A DNA stretch of 64,000 bases from Lysobacter sp. 5GHs7-4 (GTDB lineage: Bacteria; Pseudomonadota; Gammaproteobacteria; Xanthomonadales; Xanthomonadaceae). The translations under genes and the position numbers were made by a program. The stretch spans positions 2,560,001-2,624,000 of the forward strand of contig NZ_CP089924.1 of assembly GCF_021284765.1 (NCBI RefSeq), written 5' to 3'. The notes under the pieces are model-generated. The model saw only the letters and a program-made list of their open reading frames with translations, was not told where the DNA came from and made no database searches. How positions within the stretch are numbered: the stretch's first letter is position 1; every line of letters begins with the position of its first letter. This document shows positions 44,872 through 54,139 of this stretch, one piece after another.

Positions 44872-45770
44872 TGGCAGCCCGTATCCGCAAAGCGGTATTC
44901 CCGGTCGCAGGGCTGGGAACCCGGTTCCTGCCCGCGACCAAGACCGTTCCCAAAGAAATGCTGCCGATCGTCGATCGGCCCCTGATCCAGTACGCCGTGG
45001 ACGAGGCCATCGAGGCCGGCTGCGACACGCTGATCTTCGTCACCAACCGCTACAAGCACGCGGTGGCCGACTATTTCGACAAGGCCTACGAGCTGGAACA
45101 GAAGCTCGAGCGCAGCGGCAAGACCGAGCAGTTGGAACTGGTGCGCAACGTGCTGCCCGAAGGCGTGCGCGCGGTGTTCGTGACCCAGGCCGAGGCGCTG
45201 GGCCTGGGCCATGCGGTGCTGTGCGCCAAACCGGTGGTCGGCGACGAGCCGTTCGCGGTGGTGTTGCCGGACGATCTGATCTGGAACCGTGGGCCGGGCG
45301 CGTTGCGGCAGATGGCCGACGCGGCCGAGCAGTCCGGCGCCAGCGTGATCGCGGTGCAGGACGTGCCGCGCGAACAGACCGGCAGCTACGGCATTGTCGC
45401 CACCGACGGCTTCGCCGCGCGCCAGGGCCGCATCCGCGCGATCGTCGAAAAGCCCAAGCCCGAAGTCGCGCCCAGCAATCTGGCCGTGGTTGGTCGTTAC
45501 GTGCTCAACCCGCGCATTTTCTCGCTGCTGGAGAACACCACGCCCGGCGCCGGCGGCGAGATCCAGCTCACCGACGCGATCGCGTCCCTGCTCGCGGAAG
45601 AGGCCGTCAACGCCTATCGCTTCCAGGGCACGCGCTTCGACTGCGGCACCCACCTGGGCCTGATCGAGGCCACGATCCGCTTCGCCCTCGACCACGAGGT
45701 GCTCAGCGACTCGGCACGCCAGCTGATGCAGAACGCGCTGGCGGAACTGGGCGTGGCCGATCTGGAATAA
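44871..45770 (+). CDS. galU: UTP-glucose-1-phosphate uridylyltransferase
   Basis: Makes UDP-glucose from UTP and glucose 1-phosphate. The ATG at 44871 gives 299 residues, the normal length; GLGTRFLPATKTVPKEMLPI is the nucleotide-binding signature, followed by VEKPKPE and the GGEIQLTDAI site. Translationally coupled to the preceding dehydratase gene. It feeds LPS and exopolysaccharide synthesis. Confidence 0.97.
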   Translation: MAARIRKAVFPVAGLGTRFLPATKTVPKEMLPIVDRPLIQYAVDEAIEAGCDTLIFVTNRYKHAVADYFDKAYELEQKLERSGKTEQLELVRNVLPEGVRAVFVTQAEALGLGHAVLCAKPVVGDEPFAVVLPDDLIWNRGPGALRQMADAAEQSGASVIAVQDVPREQTGSYGIVATDGFAARQGRIRAIVEKPKPEVAPSNLAVVGRYVLNPRIFSLLENTTPGAGGEIQLTDAIASLLAEEAVNAYRFQGTRFDCGTHLGLIEATIRFALDHEVLSDSARQLMQNALAELGVADLE

Positions 45771-45812
45771 GGGATCGCCGCGCCGCTTGGCCGACCGCGC
45801 AGTGATCGCGGG

Positions 45813-46253
45813 TCAGCGGGCGCCGGTGAAAAAACCGTAGGTCGCCAGCGCGACCAGCACGCAGACCACGGCCAGCGCCGTCGCCGTCGTGGCCAGACCG
45901 CGCACGCGGCCGATCCAGCTCGCCGCGATCGGCCCGCGCAGCACCCGCACATCGCGCAGCGTGCGCCACTCGCGCGGCGGGAAGCGCTGTTCGGCCTGCG
46001 CGGCCGTGGCCAGCCGGCGCAGACTGCGCGCGAACAACCACAGCGGCACCACCGGCAGCAGCGCCAGCCCGACCAGCAAGCCGCGCAGCCAGCGCCGCGT
46101 GTAGTCCAGGTCGCCGCCCTGGGCCAGACGCGGCAGCACCTCGCCCAGCCAGCCGTTGAGTTGCCACAGGCCGAGCGCGCACAACACCGCGATCGCGGCC
46201 ATGATGCGCAGGCTGCGCCTACGATAGGCTAGGTCGGCGGGGTGGATTTCCAT
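45813..46253 (-). CDS. small membrane protein, function unknown
   Basis: A 146-residue protein; ATG at 46253 is used (MEIHPADLAYRRRSLRI), as the longer frame overlaps the promoter region of the divergent gene. Three hydrophobic segments are visible, about 19-36, 62-80 and 122-142. No named family. It lies convergent to galU and divergent from the FAD oxidoreductase. Confidence 0.72.
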   Translation of the reverse strand: MEIHPADLAYRRRSLRIMAAIAVLCALGLWQLNGWLGEVLPRLAQGGDLDYTRRWLRGLLVGLALLPVVPLWLFARSLRRLATAAQAEQRFPPREWRTLRDVRVLRGPIAASWIGRVRGLATTATALAVVCVLVALATYGFFTGAR

Positions 46254-46364
46254 ATCGCGCACCGTGTCCGCCTGCGGCTGGCGTCCTTCGGCGTATTCCA
46301 GCAAACCCCAAAGCGGGAATCCACAGCCGTTCGTCTACTGCCGCCCGTCCATGCCCCTGCGTCC

Positions 46365-47651
46365 ATGACCGCCAGCTACTACCGCGCCACCTTGCCGCCC
46401 ATCGCCGAACGGCCCGCGCTGTCCGGCCGTGCCGAGGCCGAGGTCTGCGTGATCGGCGGCGGCTTCGCCGGCCTCAACACCGCGCTGGGCCTGGCCGAGC
46501 GCGGCGTCGCCGGCGTGCGCCTGATCGAGGCCCAGGCGCTGGGCCACGGCGCCTCGGGCCGTAACGGCGGCTTCGTGTTCGGCGGCTATTCGCGCGGCGA
46601 GGACGCGTTGCTGCGCGAACTGGGGCCAGAACGGGCGCGGGCGCTGTACGCCGGCACCATCGACGCGGTCGAACTGATCCGCTCGCGCATCCACCGCCAC
46701 CGCATCGACTGCGACGCCGTCGAGGCCGGGGTGATCTGGGCCAACTGGTTCCGCGACCCCGAGGTGCTGCGTTCGCGCCAGCGCCTGCTGGCCGAGCGCT
46801 ACAGCGCCGACTGGCAATGGCTGGCTCAGGCGCAACTGCGCGAGCAAGTGCGCAGCACGCGCTACCACGACGGCCTGTTCGAACCGCAGGCCTTCCATTT
46901 CCACCCGCTCAAGTACGCCTACGGCCTGGCCGAGCTGGCCGAGCGTGCCGGCGTCGTCTTGCACGAACGCACGCCGGCCGTCGCGCTGCGCCGCGACGGC
47001 GCGCAGTGGCGGGTAAGTACGCCGCAGGGCGAGATCGCCGCGCGCCAAGTGGTGCTGGCCTGCGGGGGTTACCTGGCCGGACTGAGCGCGCGCGTGGACG
47101 CGGGCGTGATGCCGATCGCGACCTACGTGATGGTCACCGAGCCGCTGCACCAGCGCCTCGACGACGTCCTGCGCACGCGCGCGGCGGTCTACGACACGCG
47201 TTTCGCGTTCGACTACTACCGGCCGCTGCCGGACACGCGCCTGCTATGGGGCGGACGGATCTCGGTGCTGGACCGCTCGCCGCAGGCGGTGGAGCGCCTG
47301 TTGCGGCGCGACTTGCTGAAGGTGTTTCCGCAGCTGGAAGGCGTGCGTATCGAACAGGCCTGGTCGGGCCTGATGAGCTACGCGCGCCACCAGATGCCGC
47401 AGATCGGCCAGGTCGAGGACGGCTTGTGGCTGGCCCAGGCCTTCGGCGGCCATGGCGTGGCGCCGACCACCCACGCCGGCGAGGTTCTGGCCGCGGCGAT
47501 CGCGCAGGGCGATCCGCGCTGGCGCGAGTTCGGGCATTACGGGCTGGTGTCGGCGCTGAAGCCGGCCGGCCTGCTGGGCGCGCAGTTGAGTTACAGCTGG
47601 GCGCAATTCAAGGACATGTGGAAGGACTGGAACGAGGGCCGGCGCGCATGA
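46365..47651 (+). CDS. FAD-dependent oxidoreductase (PuuB/glycine-oxidase-like)
   Basis: A 428-residue DAO-family flavoenzyme. ATG at 46365 (MTASYYRATLPPIAERPALSG) is supported by the N-terminal YYRATLPP and the FAD motif VCVIGGGFAGLNTALGLAE, then GASGRNGGFVFGG and a C-terminal GHGVAPTTHAGEVLA. It resembles gamma-glutamylputrescine oxidases; substrate not certain. Stop overlaps the CsaA-like gene as ATGA. Confidence 0.88.
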   Translation: MTASYYRATLPPIAERPALSGRAEAEVCVIGGGFAGLNTALGLAERGVAGVRLIEAQALGHGASGRNGGFVFGGYSRGEDALLRELGPERARALYAGTIDAVELIRSRIHRHRIDCDAVEAGVIWANWFRDPEVLRSRQRLLAERYSADWQWLAQAQLREQVRSTRYHDGLFEPQAFHFHPLKYAYGLAELAERAGVVLHERTPAVALRRDGAQWRVSTPQGEIAARQVVLACGGYLAGLSARVDAGVMPIATYVMVTEPLHQRLDDVLRTRAAVYDTRFAFDYYRPLPDTRLLWGGRISVLDRSPQAVERLLRRDLLKVFPQLEGVRIEQAWSGLMSYARHQMPQIGQVEDGLWLAQAFGGHGVAPTTHAGEVLAAAIAQGDPRWREFGHYGLVSALKPAGLLGAQLSYSWAQFKDMWKDWNEGRRA

Positions 47652-48007
47652 GCGAGCAGCAGGAAACGGTCGCCTACGGCGATCTGAGTTGGAGCGAGTT
47701 CGAGAAAGTGATGCTGTGCGCGGGCACGGTGCTGCAGGTCGAGGAGTTCCCCGAGGCGCGCAAGCCGGCCTGGAAGCTGTGGGTGGATTTCGGCCCGCAC
47801 GGCGTGCGCAAGACCAGCGCCCAGGTCAAACAGCTGTACACGGCGCAGGAGCTGATCGGCCGCCAGATCGTCGGCGTGATCAATTTTCCGGCCAAGCAGA
47901 TCGGGCCGTTCCGCTCCGAGTTCCTGCTCACCGGCTTTCCGACGCAGGAGGGCGTGGTGATCACCGCGATCGAGCGCCCGGTTCCGAACGGTACGCGTTT
48001 GGCTTGA
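47648..48007 (+). CDS. CsaA-like tRNA-binding protein
   Basis: A 119-residue OB-fold protein. The region DFEKVMLC-like FEKVMLCAGTVLQVEEFPEARKPAWKLWVDFG and KQIGPFRSEFLLTGFP matches the CsaA/EMAPII-type tRNA-binding domain, with the latter block being the nucleic-acid loop. CsaA has been described as a chaperone or export factor in Bacillus. It is coupled to the FAD enzyme by a 4-base overlap. Confidence 0.9.
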   Translation: MSEQQETVAYGDLSWSEFEKVMLCAGTVLQVEEFPEARKPAWKLWVDFGPHGVRKTSAQVKQLYTAQELIGRQIVGVINFPAKQIGPFRSEFLLTGFPTQEGVVITAIERPVPNGTRLA

Positions 48008-48292
48008 TTCTTCCGCCGTGGGGTAGGAGCGGCGTGAGCCGCGACCGGAAGTCCCGGCGACCGCAGCTGCAGCTCTCCGGTTCTGATTGTCACCAAACTC
48101 CCGTGTCGCGCTCTAAGCTCCCTCCTTTGACAAAGGGTGAAGCCGTGCGCTTACGAACCGCAGGTTCGTGCACGGGTGAACGACAACAGGCTGTGCCTGT
48201 TGGCCGGGCGGGTTGGGGAGGATTTGCTTTTGTTCTTGCTCTGTTGCTTCTGACCGAAGGTCAACGGCTTCCGCCTGCTGCGCATGCGGGTC

Positions 48293-48320
48293 ACTTTCTC
48301 TTGCTGACCCAAGAGAAAGT
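48293..48320. repeat. perfect 11-bp hairpin, AGAGAAAGTAACCAAAGAG repeat family
   Basis: ACTTTCTCTTG ctgacc CAAGAGAAAGT, followed by AACCAAAGAGAAGG. This is a widespread intergenic repeat in high-GC proteobacteria. Confidence 0.8.
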
Positions 48321-48379
48321 AACCAAAGAGAAGGGTCTGAGCCAGAAGCTCCCGTGTGGCTTCGGAACTTGCGCCGGGA

Positions 48380-48413
48380 TTTTTCGATAGGACATCCCTG
48401 TCCTATCGAAAAA
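48380..48413. terminator. bidirectional terminator-like hairpin
   Basis: TTTTTCGATAGGAC atccct GTCCTATCGAAAAA is a perfect 14-bp stem with a 6-base loop; the A and T ends make it a possible rho-independent terminator in both directions. Confidence 0.65.
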
Positions 48414-48497
48414 CGGCGCGCGTCCTGCGCGCCGCCCTCCGGGTCTGGGAATGGTCGTGTGGCTTCGGGTCTATGGATTTGAATGCCGGAGCAAACT

Positions 48498-48641
<144 letters not shown>

Positions 48642-48799
48642 CGGCGGCTATTGCGGGGGGATCTGCTTTCTGTGGGAGCTTCTACCCCACAGCCTGCGGC
48701 AGATTACAAATCGTTAATCCCGCGCCCAGACATCGGTAGTCCAACGCCGCCTAGCCTGCAATCGCGACCGCATGGGTCGCGCATTCGGGAGAGGACGCC
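48642..48799. other. spacer between microsatellite and small secreted protein gene
   Basis: GC-rich non-coding sequence apart from the tail of the poly-glutamine frame. It holds a short inverted repeat CTGTGGG agcttctac CCCACAG (48670-48692), which resembles the start of the REP family. A GAGAGGACG ribosome binding site for the next gene is at 48789-48797. Confidence 0.55.
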
Positions 48800-49033
48800 A
48801 TGGTCCGCGCATCGCTGATTCCAGTCGCCACCGCCTTGCTGTTGCTGAGTCTGGGCGCCGTCGCCGCGTCGCCCGCAACGGCCACGCAACCCGCCGCGGC
48901 GAAATCCGCCCCGGCCAAGACCGCGGCCGGGCATTGCCGCGACAGCAAGGGCCAGTTCGTGTCCTGCGAAAAGAAGGCCGAAGCCAAGCACTGCCGCAAC
49001 GCCCAAGGCAAGTTCACCGCCTGTCCGAAGTAG
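48800..49033 (+). CDS. small secreted protein with duplicated Cys motif
   Basis: A 77-residue protein with a signal peptide (about 1-22, ending GAVAASPA), an Ala/Lys-rich linker, and two copies of a motif: HCRDSKGQFVSC and HCRNAQGKFTAC, each with Cys-x9-Cys. A GAGAGG site precedes the ATG by 5 bases. I know of no function; the four Cys may make two disulfides or bind a metal. Confidence 0.75.
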   Translation: MVRASLIPVATALLLLSLGAVAASPATATQPAAAKSAPAKTAAGHCRDSKGQFVSCEKKAEAKHCRNAQGKFTACPK

Positions 49034-49157
49034 TCCCGTCGCGGGCGCCGCAGCGGCCGGCTACCGTGGGTCGGTCGCGCGCGCCGTCGATCTCGTTGTC
49101 CACGTCCAGGGCAGCAGGACCGCGCTGGGCGTGGACGCGGGGCGGTATCGTTACGAA

Positions 49158-49595
49158 TTACTCGTCCTCGAGTTGCCGCATTTCGCGTAAATCCGCGAAT
49201 GCCGCGCCCACGACGACGATCATCAGCACGTGGAACAAACCGCTCCACAGCAACAGGTTGAAAACATCGCCGATGCCGTCGATCTCGTCGCCGTAGACCT
49301 CGCCGAGAATGAGCCAGAGCGACAGGCACAGCAGCAGCGGCCCGGCGACCAACCACCATCCTGAGCGATGGAACGCGGCGATCAACAGCACGACGATGCC
49401 CAGCCAGCCCAGGCTGGCGCCGAGCGAGCCCTGCGTCAGCATCATGCCGACCACGCCCATGCCGTGGCCGGCCAGCAGCGGCACCGTGCCGTAGGCCAGG
49501 ATCAAGGCCAGGCCCAGCCAGAAACGTGGCGCTCTGAATCGCACGGCGGTCCCCTCGTCACCCAGTCCGCCGTCATCATGCGCGATGCGGGCCAC
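49158..49595 (-). CDS. membrane protein, function unknown
   Basis: A 145-residue protein with about four membrane segments (WLGLALILAYGTVPLL, then GASLGWLGIVVLLIAAF, WLVAGPLLLCLSLWLIL, and NLLLWSGLFHVLMIVVVG). No family is recognised. It may begin at an internal GTG nearer RFRAPRFW rather than at 49595. It is separated from the fadA gene by two hairpins. Confidence 0.6.
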   Translation of the reverse strand: MARIAHDDGGLGDEGTAVRFRAPRFWLGLALILAYGTVPLLAGHGMGVVGMMLTQGSLGASLGWLGIVVLLIAAFHRSGWWLVAGPLLLCLSLWLILGEVYGDEIDGIGDVFNLLLWSGLFHVLMIVVVGAAFADLREMRQLEDE

Positions 49596-49601
49596 TCAAC
49601 G

Positions 49602-49629
49602 CATCAGGGCGGCCGTAGCCGCCCTGATG
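49602..49629. terminator. perfect hairpin after fadA
   Basis: CATCAGGGCGGC cgta GCCGCCCTGATG is a 12-bp stem with a 4-base loop, 33 bases beyond the fadA stop. A smaller hairpin CGCGGCTAAGCCGCG (49637-49651) lies next to it. There is no T tract, so termination strength is uncertain. Confidence 0.65.
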
Positions 49630-49662
49630 GGAGTCCCGCGGCTAAGCCGCGAGCGGGTCGCT

Positions 49663-50868
49663 TCAGAGCGCCTCGAACACGCCCGCCGCGCCCATGCCGG
49701 TGCCGATGCACATGGTCACCAGGCCGTACTTCTGCTGGCGACGGCGCAGGCCGTGGACGAGGGTGGCGGTGCGGATCGCACCGGTCGCACCCAGCGGATG
49801 GCCCAGCGCGATCGCGCCGCCCAGCGGGTTGACTTTGGACGGGTCCAGGCCGCTGTCGCGGATCACCGCCAGCGCCTGCGCGGCGAAGGCTTCGTTGAGT
49901 TCGATCCAGTCGATCTGGTCCTGGGTCAGGCCGGCCTGCTTGAGCGCCTTGGGAATGGCCGCGATCGGGCCGATGCCCATCACTTCCGGACGCACGCCGG
50001 CGACCGAGAAGCTGACGAAACGCGCCAGCGGGGTCAGACCGTAGTCCTTGACCGCCTGGCCCGAGGCCAGCAGCACCGCGGCCGCGCCGTCGCTCATCTG
50101 CGAGGCGGTGCCGGCGGTGACGGTGCCGCCGAACTGGCCGTTGCGGAACACCGGCTTGAGCTTGGCCAGCGCCTCCAGCGAGGCGTCGGCGCGCGGGCCT
50201 TCGTCCAGCTCGATCAGGCTCTTGCGCAGCTTGATGGTGTTGCCGGCCAGGTCGGGCACGTGCGACAGCACCTCGTAGGGGCTGATCTCGGCCTTGAACT
50301 CGCCGGCCTGCTGCGCGGCGATCGCCTTCTGATGCGAAGCCAGCGCGAACGCGTCCTGGTCCTCGCGCGAGATCTTCCATTCCTCGGCGACCTTCTCGGC
50401 GGTGATGCCCATGCCGTAGGCGATGGCGACATGGTCGTCCTTGAACACGCTGGGGCTCAGCGCGACCTTGTTGCCCATCATCGGCACCATCGACATCGAC
50501 TCGGTGCCGCCGGCCAGGACCAGGTCGGAATTGCCCAGACGGATCTCGTTGGCGGCCAGCGCCACGGCCTGCAGGCCCGACGAGCAGAAGCGGTTGATGG
50601 TCTGCGCGGCGATGGTGTTGGGCAGGCCGGCCAGCAGCACGCCGATGCGCGCCACGTTCATGCCTTGCTCGCCCTCGGGCATGGCGCAGCCGATGATGGC
50701 GTCGTCGATGCGATTGAGGTCGATGCCCGGGGCCTGCGCCACCACCGACTTGAGCACGTGGGCGAGCATGTCGTCGGGACGGGTATTGCGGAACACGCCG
50801 CGCGGGGCCTTGCCGACCGGGGTACGGGTGGCCGCGACGATGTAGGCGTCTTGAACTTGCTTGGTCAT
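49663..50868 (-). CDS. fadA: acetyl-CoA C-acyltransferase (3-ketoacyl-CoA thiolase)
   Basis: Last step of fatty-acid beta-oxidation: splits 3-ketoacyl-CoA to acetyl-CoA and a shortened acyl-CoA. It has 401 residues; nucleophile C95 in [10 protein letters not shown]357 in GHPLGATG, and C387 in MCIGTGMG complete the thiolase set. The start is 26 bases after the fadN stop. Co-transcribed with the multifunctional fadN enzyme and its TetR regulator. Confidence 0.97.
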   Translation of the reverse strand: MTKQVQDAYIVAATRTPVGKAPRGVFRNTRPDDMLAHVLKSVVAQAPGIDLNRIDDAIIGCAMPEGEQGMNVARIGVLLAGLPNTIAAQTINRFCSSGLQAVALAANEIRLGNSDLVLAGGTESMSMVPMMGNKVALSPSVFKDDHVAIAYGMGITAEKVAEEWKISREDQDAFALASHQKAIAAQQAGEFKAEISPYEVLSHVPDLAGNTIKLRKSLIELDEGPRADASLEALAKLKPVFRNGQFGGTVTAGTASQMSDGAAAVLLASGQAVKDYGLTPLARFVSFSVAGVRPEVMGIGPIAAIPKALKQAGLTQDQIDWIELNEAFAAQALAVIRDSGLDPSKVNPLGGAIALGHPLGATGAIRTATLVHGLRRRQQKYGLVTMCIGTGMGAAGVFEAL

Positions 50869-50894
50869 GTCTGTGTGTCCTATGTCGTCGGCGC

Positions 50895-53270
50895 TTAGTT
50901 ACGGAGCGGCTTGCCGGTCTTGAGCATGTGCGCGATGCGCTCCTGCGTCTTGGGCATCTGCGCCAGCGCGACGAAGTGCTCGCGCTCCAGCTTGAGCAGC
51001 CATTCCTCGTCGACCAGCGCGCCGCGGTCGACTTCGCCGCCGCAGATCACGGTGGCGATGCGGCTGGCGATCTCGTAGTCGTGCGGGGAGATGAAGCGGC
51101 CTTCCAGCATGTTGACCAGCAGCATCTTGAAGGTCGCGATGCCGACGTCGCCGGCGACCTGGACGCGGCGGCCGGGCAGGGGCGGGCGGTAGCCGCTTTC
51201 GGCCAGGGCGCGGGCCTGGGCCTTGGCCACGTGCAGCAGTTCGTAGGCGTTGAACACCACCGCGTCGCCGTCGCGCGCCAGCTTGAGCTCGCGCGCCTCG
51301 AAGGCCGAGGTCGAGACCTTGCCCATGGCCACGGATTCGAACGCGGTCTTGAGCTGGGCGAACACGTCGCCGCCCGGACCGGCCGCGTCGGACGCGCGCA
51401 CCGCGAACTCCTTCAGTCCGCCGCCGGCCGGCAGCAGGCCGACGCCGGCCTCGACCAGGCCGATGTAGCTTTCCAGCGCGAACACCGACTTGGCCGCGTG
51501 CATCTGGAACTCGCAGCCGCCGCCCAGGGCCAGGCCGCGCACCGCCGCGACCACCGGCACCAGCGCGTACTTGATGCGCTGGCTGGTGGCCTGGAAGTTG
51601 GCGACCATGGCCTCGAAGCCCTTGAGGTCGCCGGCCTGCAGCAGGCCCAGCGCACCGGACAGGTCGGCGCCGGCCGAGAACGGCTCCTTGGACTGCCAGA
51701 TCACCACGCCCTTGAACTTCTTCTCGGCGATGCCGATCGCTTCCTGGATGCCGTTGAGCACGTGGTCGTTGACCGTGTGCATCTTGGTCTTGAAGCTGAT
51801 CACCGCGATGTCGTCGCCGTCGTCGGCCCACAGGCGGATGCCGTCGTTCTCGAACACGGTCTGGCCCTGCGAGAACTTCTCGCCGAGCAGCGCGTCGGGG
51901 AAGCGTTGGCGCGCGTAGACCGGATTGGACGAGCGCGCGACCTTGGCGTTGCGGCCCGGGCTGTAGCTGCCGTCGCTGCCGTGCACGCCGTCGCGGCCGT
52001 CGAACACCCAGTTCGGCAACGGCGCGGGCGCCATCGCCTTGCCGGCGACGATGTCCTCGGCGATCCAGTCGGCGACCTGCTTCCAGCCCGCGGCCTGCCA
52101 GGTCTCGAACGGACCCAGCGACCAGCCGTAGCCCCAGCGCATCGCGAAGTCGATGTCGCGCGCGGTGTCGGCGATAGCCTCAAGATGGAACGCGCTGTAG
52201 TGGAAGCTGTCGCGGAACACCGCCCACAGGAACTGCGCCTGCGGATGCTCGCTGGCGCGCAAGGCGGCGAACTTCTTGGCCGGGTCGCGCTCCTTCAGCA
52301 GCGCCGCCACGTCGGCGTCGAGCTCGCCGGCCGAGACGCGGTAATCCTGCGCCTTCAGGTCCAGCACCAGGATGTCTTTGCCGCGCTTGGTGTACACGCC
52401 GGCGCCGGTCTTCTGGCCCAGCGCGCCCTTCTCGATCAGCGCCGCCAGCCACTTGGGCGCCTTGAAGTAGGCGTGCCACGGGTCCTCGGGCAGGGTGTCG
52501 GCCATGGTCTTGATGACGTGGGCCATGGTGTCCAGGCCGACCACGTCCGCGGTGCGGTAGGTCGCCGACTTGGGGCGGCCGATCGCCGGGCCGGTCAGGG
52601 CGTCGACGGTGTCGAAGCCCAGGCCGAACTGCTCGGTGTGGTGCATCGCGGCCAGCATCGAGAACACGCCGATGCGGTTGCCGATGAAGTTCGGGGTGTC
52701 CTTGGCGATCACCACGCCCTTGCCCAGGGTGGTGGTCAGGAAGGTTTCCAGGCCTTCCAACACGCTGGCGTCGGTGCTGCGCGCCGGGATCAGCTCGGCC
52801 AGGTGCATGTAGCGCGGCGGGTTGAAGAAATGCACGCCCAGGAAGCGGTGGCGCAGCTCCTCGGGCAGCACCTCGGCCAGCTTGTTGATGCCCAGGCCGG
52901 AGGTGTTGGAAGCCAGCACGGTGTGCGCGGCCACGAACGGCGCGATCTTCTTGTACAGGTCCTGCTTCCAGTCCATGCGCTCGGCGATGGCCTCGATGAT
53001 CAGGTCGCAGTCGCGCAGCTGTTCCAGGCCGGTCTCGTAATTGGCCGCGCCGATGCGCTCGGCCAGGCCCTTGGCGGCGAGCGGAGCGGGGCTGAGCTTG
53101 CCCAGGTTGGCGATCGCCTTGGCGACGATGCCGTTGGGGTCGCCCTCCTTGGCCGGCAGGTCGAACAGCACCGTGTCGACGCCGGCGTTGGTCAGGTGCG
53201 CGGCGATCTGCGCGCCCATGACGCCGGCGCCCAGGACCGCGACCCGACGGACAAGTAAATTATTAGACAT
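50895..53270 (-). CDS. fadN: 3-hydroxyacyl-CoA dehydrogenase/enoyl-CoA hydratase, FadN type
   Basis: A 791-residue beta-oxidation multienzyme. The order is dehydrogenase first (VAVLGAGVMGAQIA at the N-terminus, then the C-terminal dehydrogenase domain) and enoyl-CoA hydratase last (around residue 470-700, with GADLSGA-like SAGADLSGALGL and ALGGGCEFQMHA). This is the reverse of E. coli FadB and matches the FadN type. Hydratase glutamates cannot be placed with certainty by eye. It lies 116 bases after the regulator gene. Confidence 0.94.
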   Translation of the reverse strand: MSNNLLVRRVAVLGAGVMGAQIAAHLTNAGVDTVLFDLPAKEGDPNGIVAKAIANLGKLSPAPLAAKGLAERIGAANYETGLEQLRDCDLIIEAIAERMDWKQDLYKKIAPFVAAHTVLASNTSGLGINKLAEVLPEELRHRFLGVHFFNPPRYMHLAELIPARSTDASVLEGLETFLTTTLGKGVVIAKDTPNFIGNRIGVFSMLAAMHHTEQFGLGFDTVDALTGPAIGRPKSATYRTADVVGLDTMAHVIKTMADTLPEDPWHAYFKAPKWLAALIEKGALGQKTGAGVYTKRGKDILVLDLKAQDYRVSAGELDADVAALLKERDPAKKFAALRASEHPQAQFLWAVFRDSFHYSAFHLEAIADTARDIDFAMRWGYGWSLGPFETWQAAGWKQVADWIAEDIVAGKAMAPAPLPNWVFDGRDGVHGSDGSYSPGRNAKVARSSNPVYARQRFPDALLGEKFSQGQTVFENDGIRLWADDGDDIAVISFKTKMHTVNDHVLNGIQEAIGIAEKKFKGVVIWQSKEPFSAGADLSGALGLLQAGDLKGFEAMVANFQATSQRIKYALVPVVAAVRGLALGGGCEFQMHAAKSVFALESYIGLVEAGVGLLPAGGGLKEFAVRASDAAGPGGDVFAQLKTAFESVAMGKVSTSAFEARELKLARDGDAVVFNAYELLHVAKAQARALAESGYRPPLPGRRVQVAGDVGIATFKMLLVNMLEGRFISPHDYEIASRIATVICGGEVDRGALVDEEWLLKLEREHFVALAQMPKTQERIAHMLKTGKPLRN

Positions 53271-53386
53271 CGTCTACAACTCCTTGGATTAATTGCATTT
53301 ATGTCGCTGCGCCGCAGGCGGGAGCGGGCGGGGTGCCGACCGATGGGGTCGCCCGGGCGCGATAGGAAAGGGCGTTGCGCGCCGGC

Positions 53387-54007
53387 TCAGCTCTTGAAGC
53401 CGGCGGCGGCGAAACGGATCAGCTCGCGGCCGGCGCGCTCACGATGCGCCGCCTCGGTGACACCGGCGGGTCGCTTGATCAGGCCGAAGTCGGCCATGGC
53501 GTAGGTCAGCGCGCCGGCCAGGAAGTCCAGGCGCCAGTACAGCTCTTCCTTGCTCAAGCCGGGCACCGCGGCCGCGATCGCCTTGGCGAACTCGCGCAGC
53601 ACGTGGCCGTAGTGGTCGGACAGGAACTTGCGCAGGCTGTCGTTCTTCTCGGCGTAGGCGCGGGCGACCACGCGCACGAAGGCGGCGCCGCCGTGACGGT
53701 CCTGGGCCAGCGCCAGGGCCGGTTCCACGAACGCCGCCAGGATCGGCTCCAGCTCGCCCGGATGCTGCTGCACGGCCTCCTGCAGGGCGCTCAGGCGCTG
53801 CCGGCTCATGTCGTCCATGCGGCGGCGGAACACCTCGTTGACCAGGTTTTCCTTGCTGCCGAAGTGGTAGTTGACCGCGGCGATGTTGACGTCGGCGCGG
53901 CTGGTCACCTGGCGCAGCGACGTGCCGGTGAAGCCGAACTGGGCGAACAGCTCCTCGGCGGCGCCGAGAATGCGGTCCTTGGTGGAGAAGTGGGCGGTGG
54001 CGGCCAT
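53387..54007 (-). CDS. psrA: TetR-family regulator, PsrA-like, of beta-oxidation genes
   Basis: A 206-residue repressor. The HTH is about 30-50 (SLRQVTSRADVNIAAVNYHFGSKE). The C-terminal domain resembles the long-chain fatty-acid sensor of PsrA (DDMSRQRLSAL, LAALVEP-type helices). A 16-bp palindrome of the PsrA type lies 22 bases upstream of its start. Being directly ahead of fadN and fadA, it probably represses all three until fatty acids bind. Confidence 0.9.
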   Translation of the reverse strand: MAATAHFSTKDRILGAAEELFAQFGFTGTSLRQVTSRADVNIAAVNYHFGSKENLVNEVFRRRMDDMSRQRLSALQEAVQQHPGELEPILAAFVEPALALAQDRHGGAAFVRVVARAYAEKNDSLRKFLSDHYGHVLREFAKAIAAAVPGLSKEELYWRLDFLAGALTYAMADFGLIKRPAGVTEAAHRERAGRELIRFAAAGFKS

Positions 54008-54027
54008 GGGGCTCCCGGGTGGACTGA

Positions 54028-54045
54028 ATCAAACGCTTGTTTGAT
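54028..54045. promoter_or_regulatory. PsrA-type operator
   Basis: ATCAAACGCTTGTTTGAT is a near-perfect palindrome (TCAAAC gctt GTTTGA) 21 bases upstream of the psrA-like start. It fits the (G/C)AAAC N2-4 GTTTG pattern known for PsrA. Confidence 0.75.
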
Positions 54046-54139
54046 CGTAGTCCCGGCCCGACCGGATCGTCAACGGATTTTCAGCACAACCGTGCAAATC
54101 GGCTGACCGATCCGGTAGAATTACCGTAGCCATATTGGC

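Larger units (their letters stand above)
48008..48482. other. non-coding region rich in palindromes
   Basis: No credible gene. It holds a REP-like fragment (GTAGGAGCGGCGTGAGCCGC, about 48023-48042), a degraded relative of the long inverted repeat at 29076 (AGCTCCCTCCTTTGACAAAGGG near 48116 and GGAGGATTTGC near 48222), and perfect hairpins at 48153-48169, 48293-48320 and 48380-48413. Frames across it give RESNQRE-type peptides that are typical translated-repeat artefacts. Confidence 0.75.

Noticed and set aside
48213..48482. 90-codon frame with a DPRESNQREG peptide
   Set aside because: Peptides of this kind come from translation of the AGAGAAAGTAACCAAAGAG repeat; no other support.
50928..53258. 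776-codon plus-strand open frame opposite fadN
   Set aside because: It is a mirror frame of the real gene in GC-rich DNA; residues are low-complexity (His, Ala, Arg, Gly runs) and no domain is visible.
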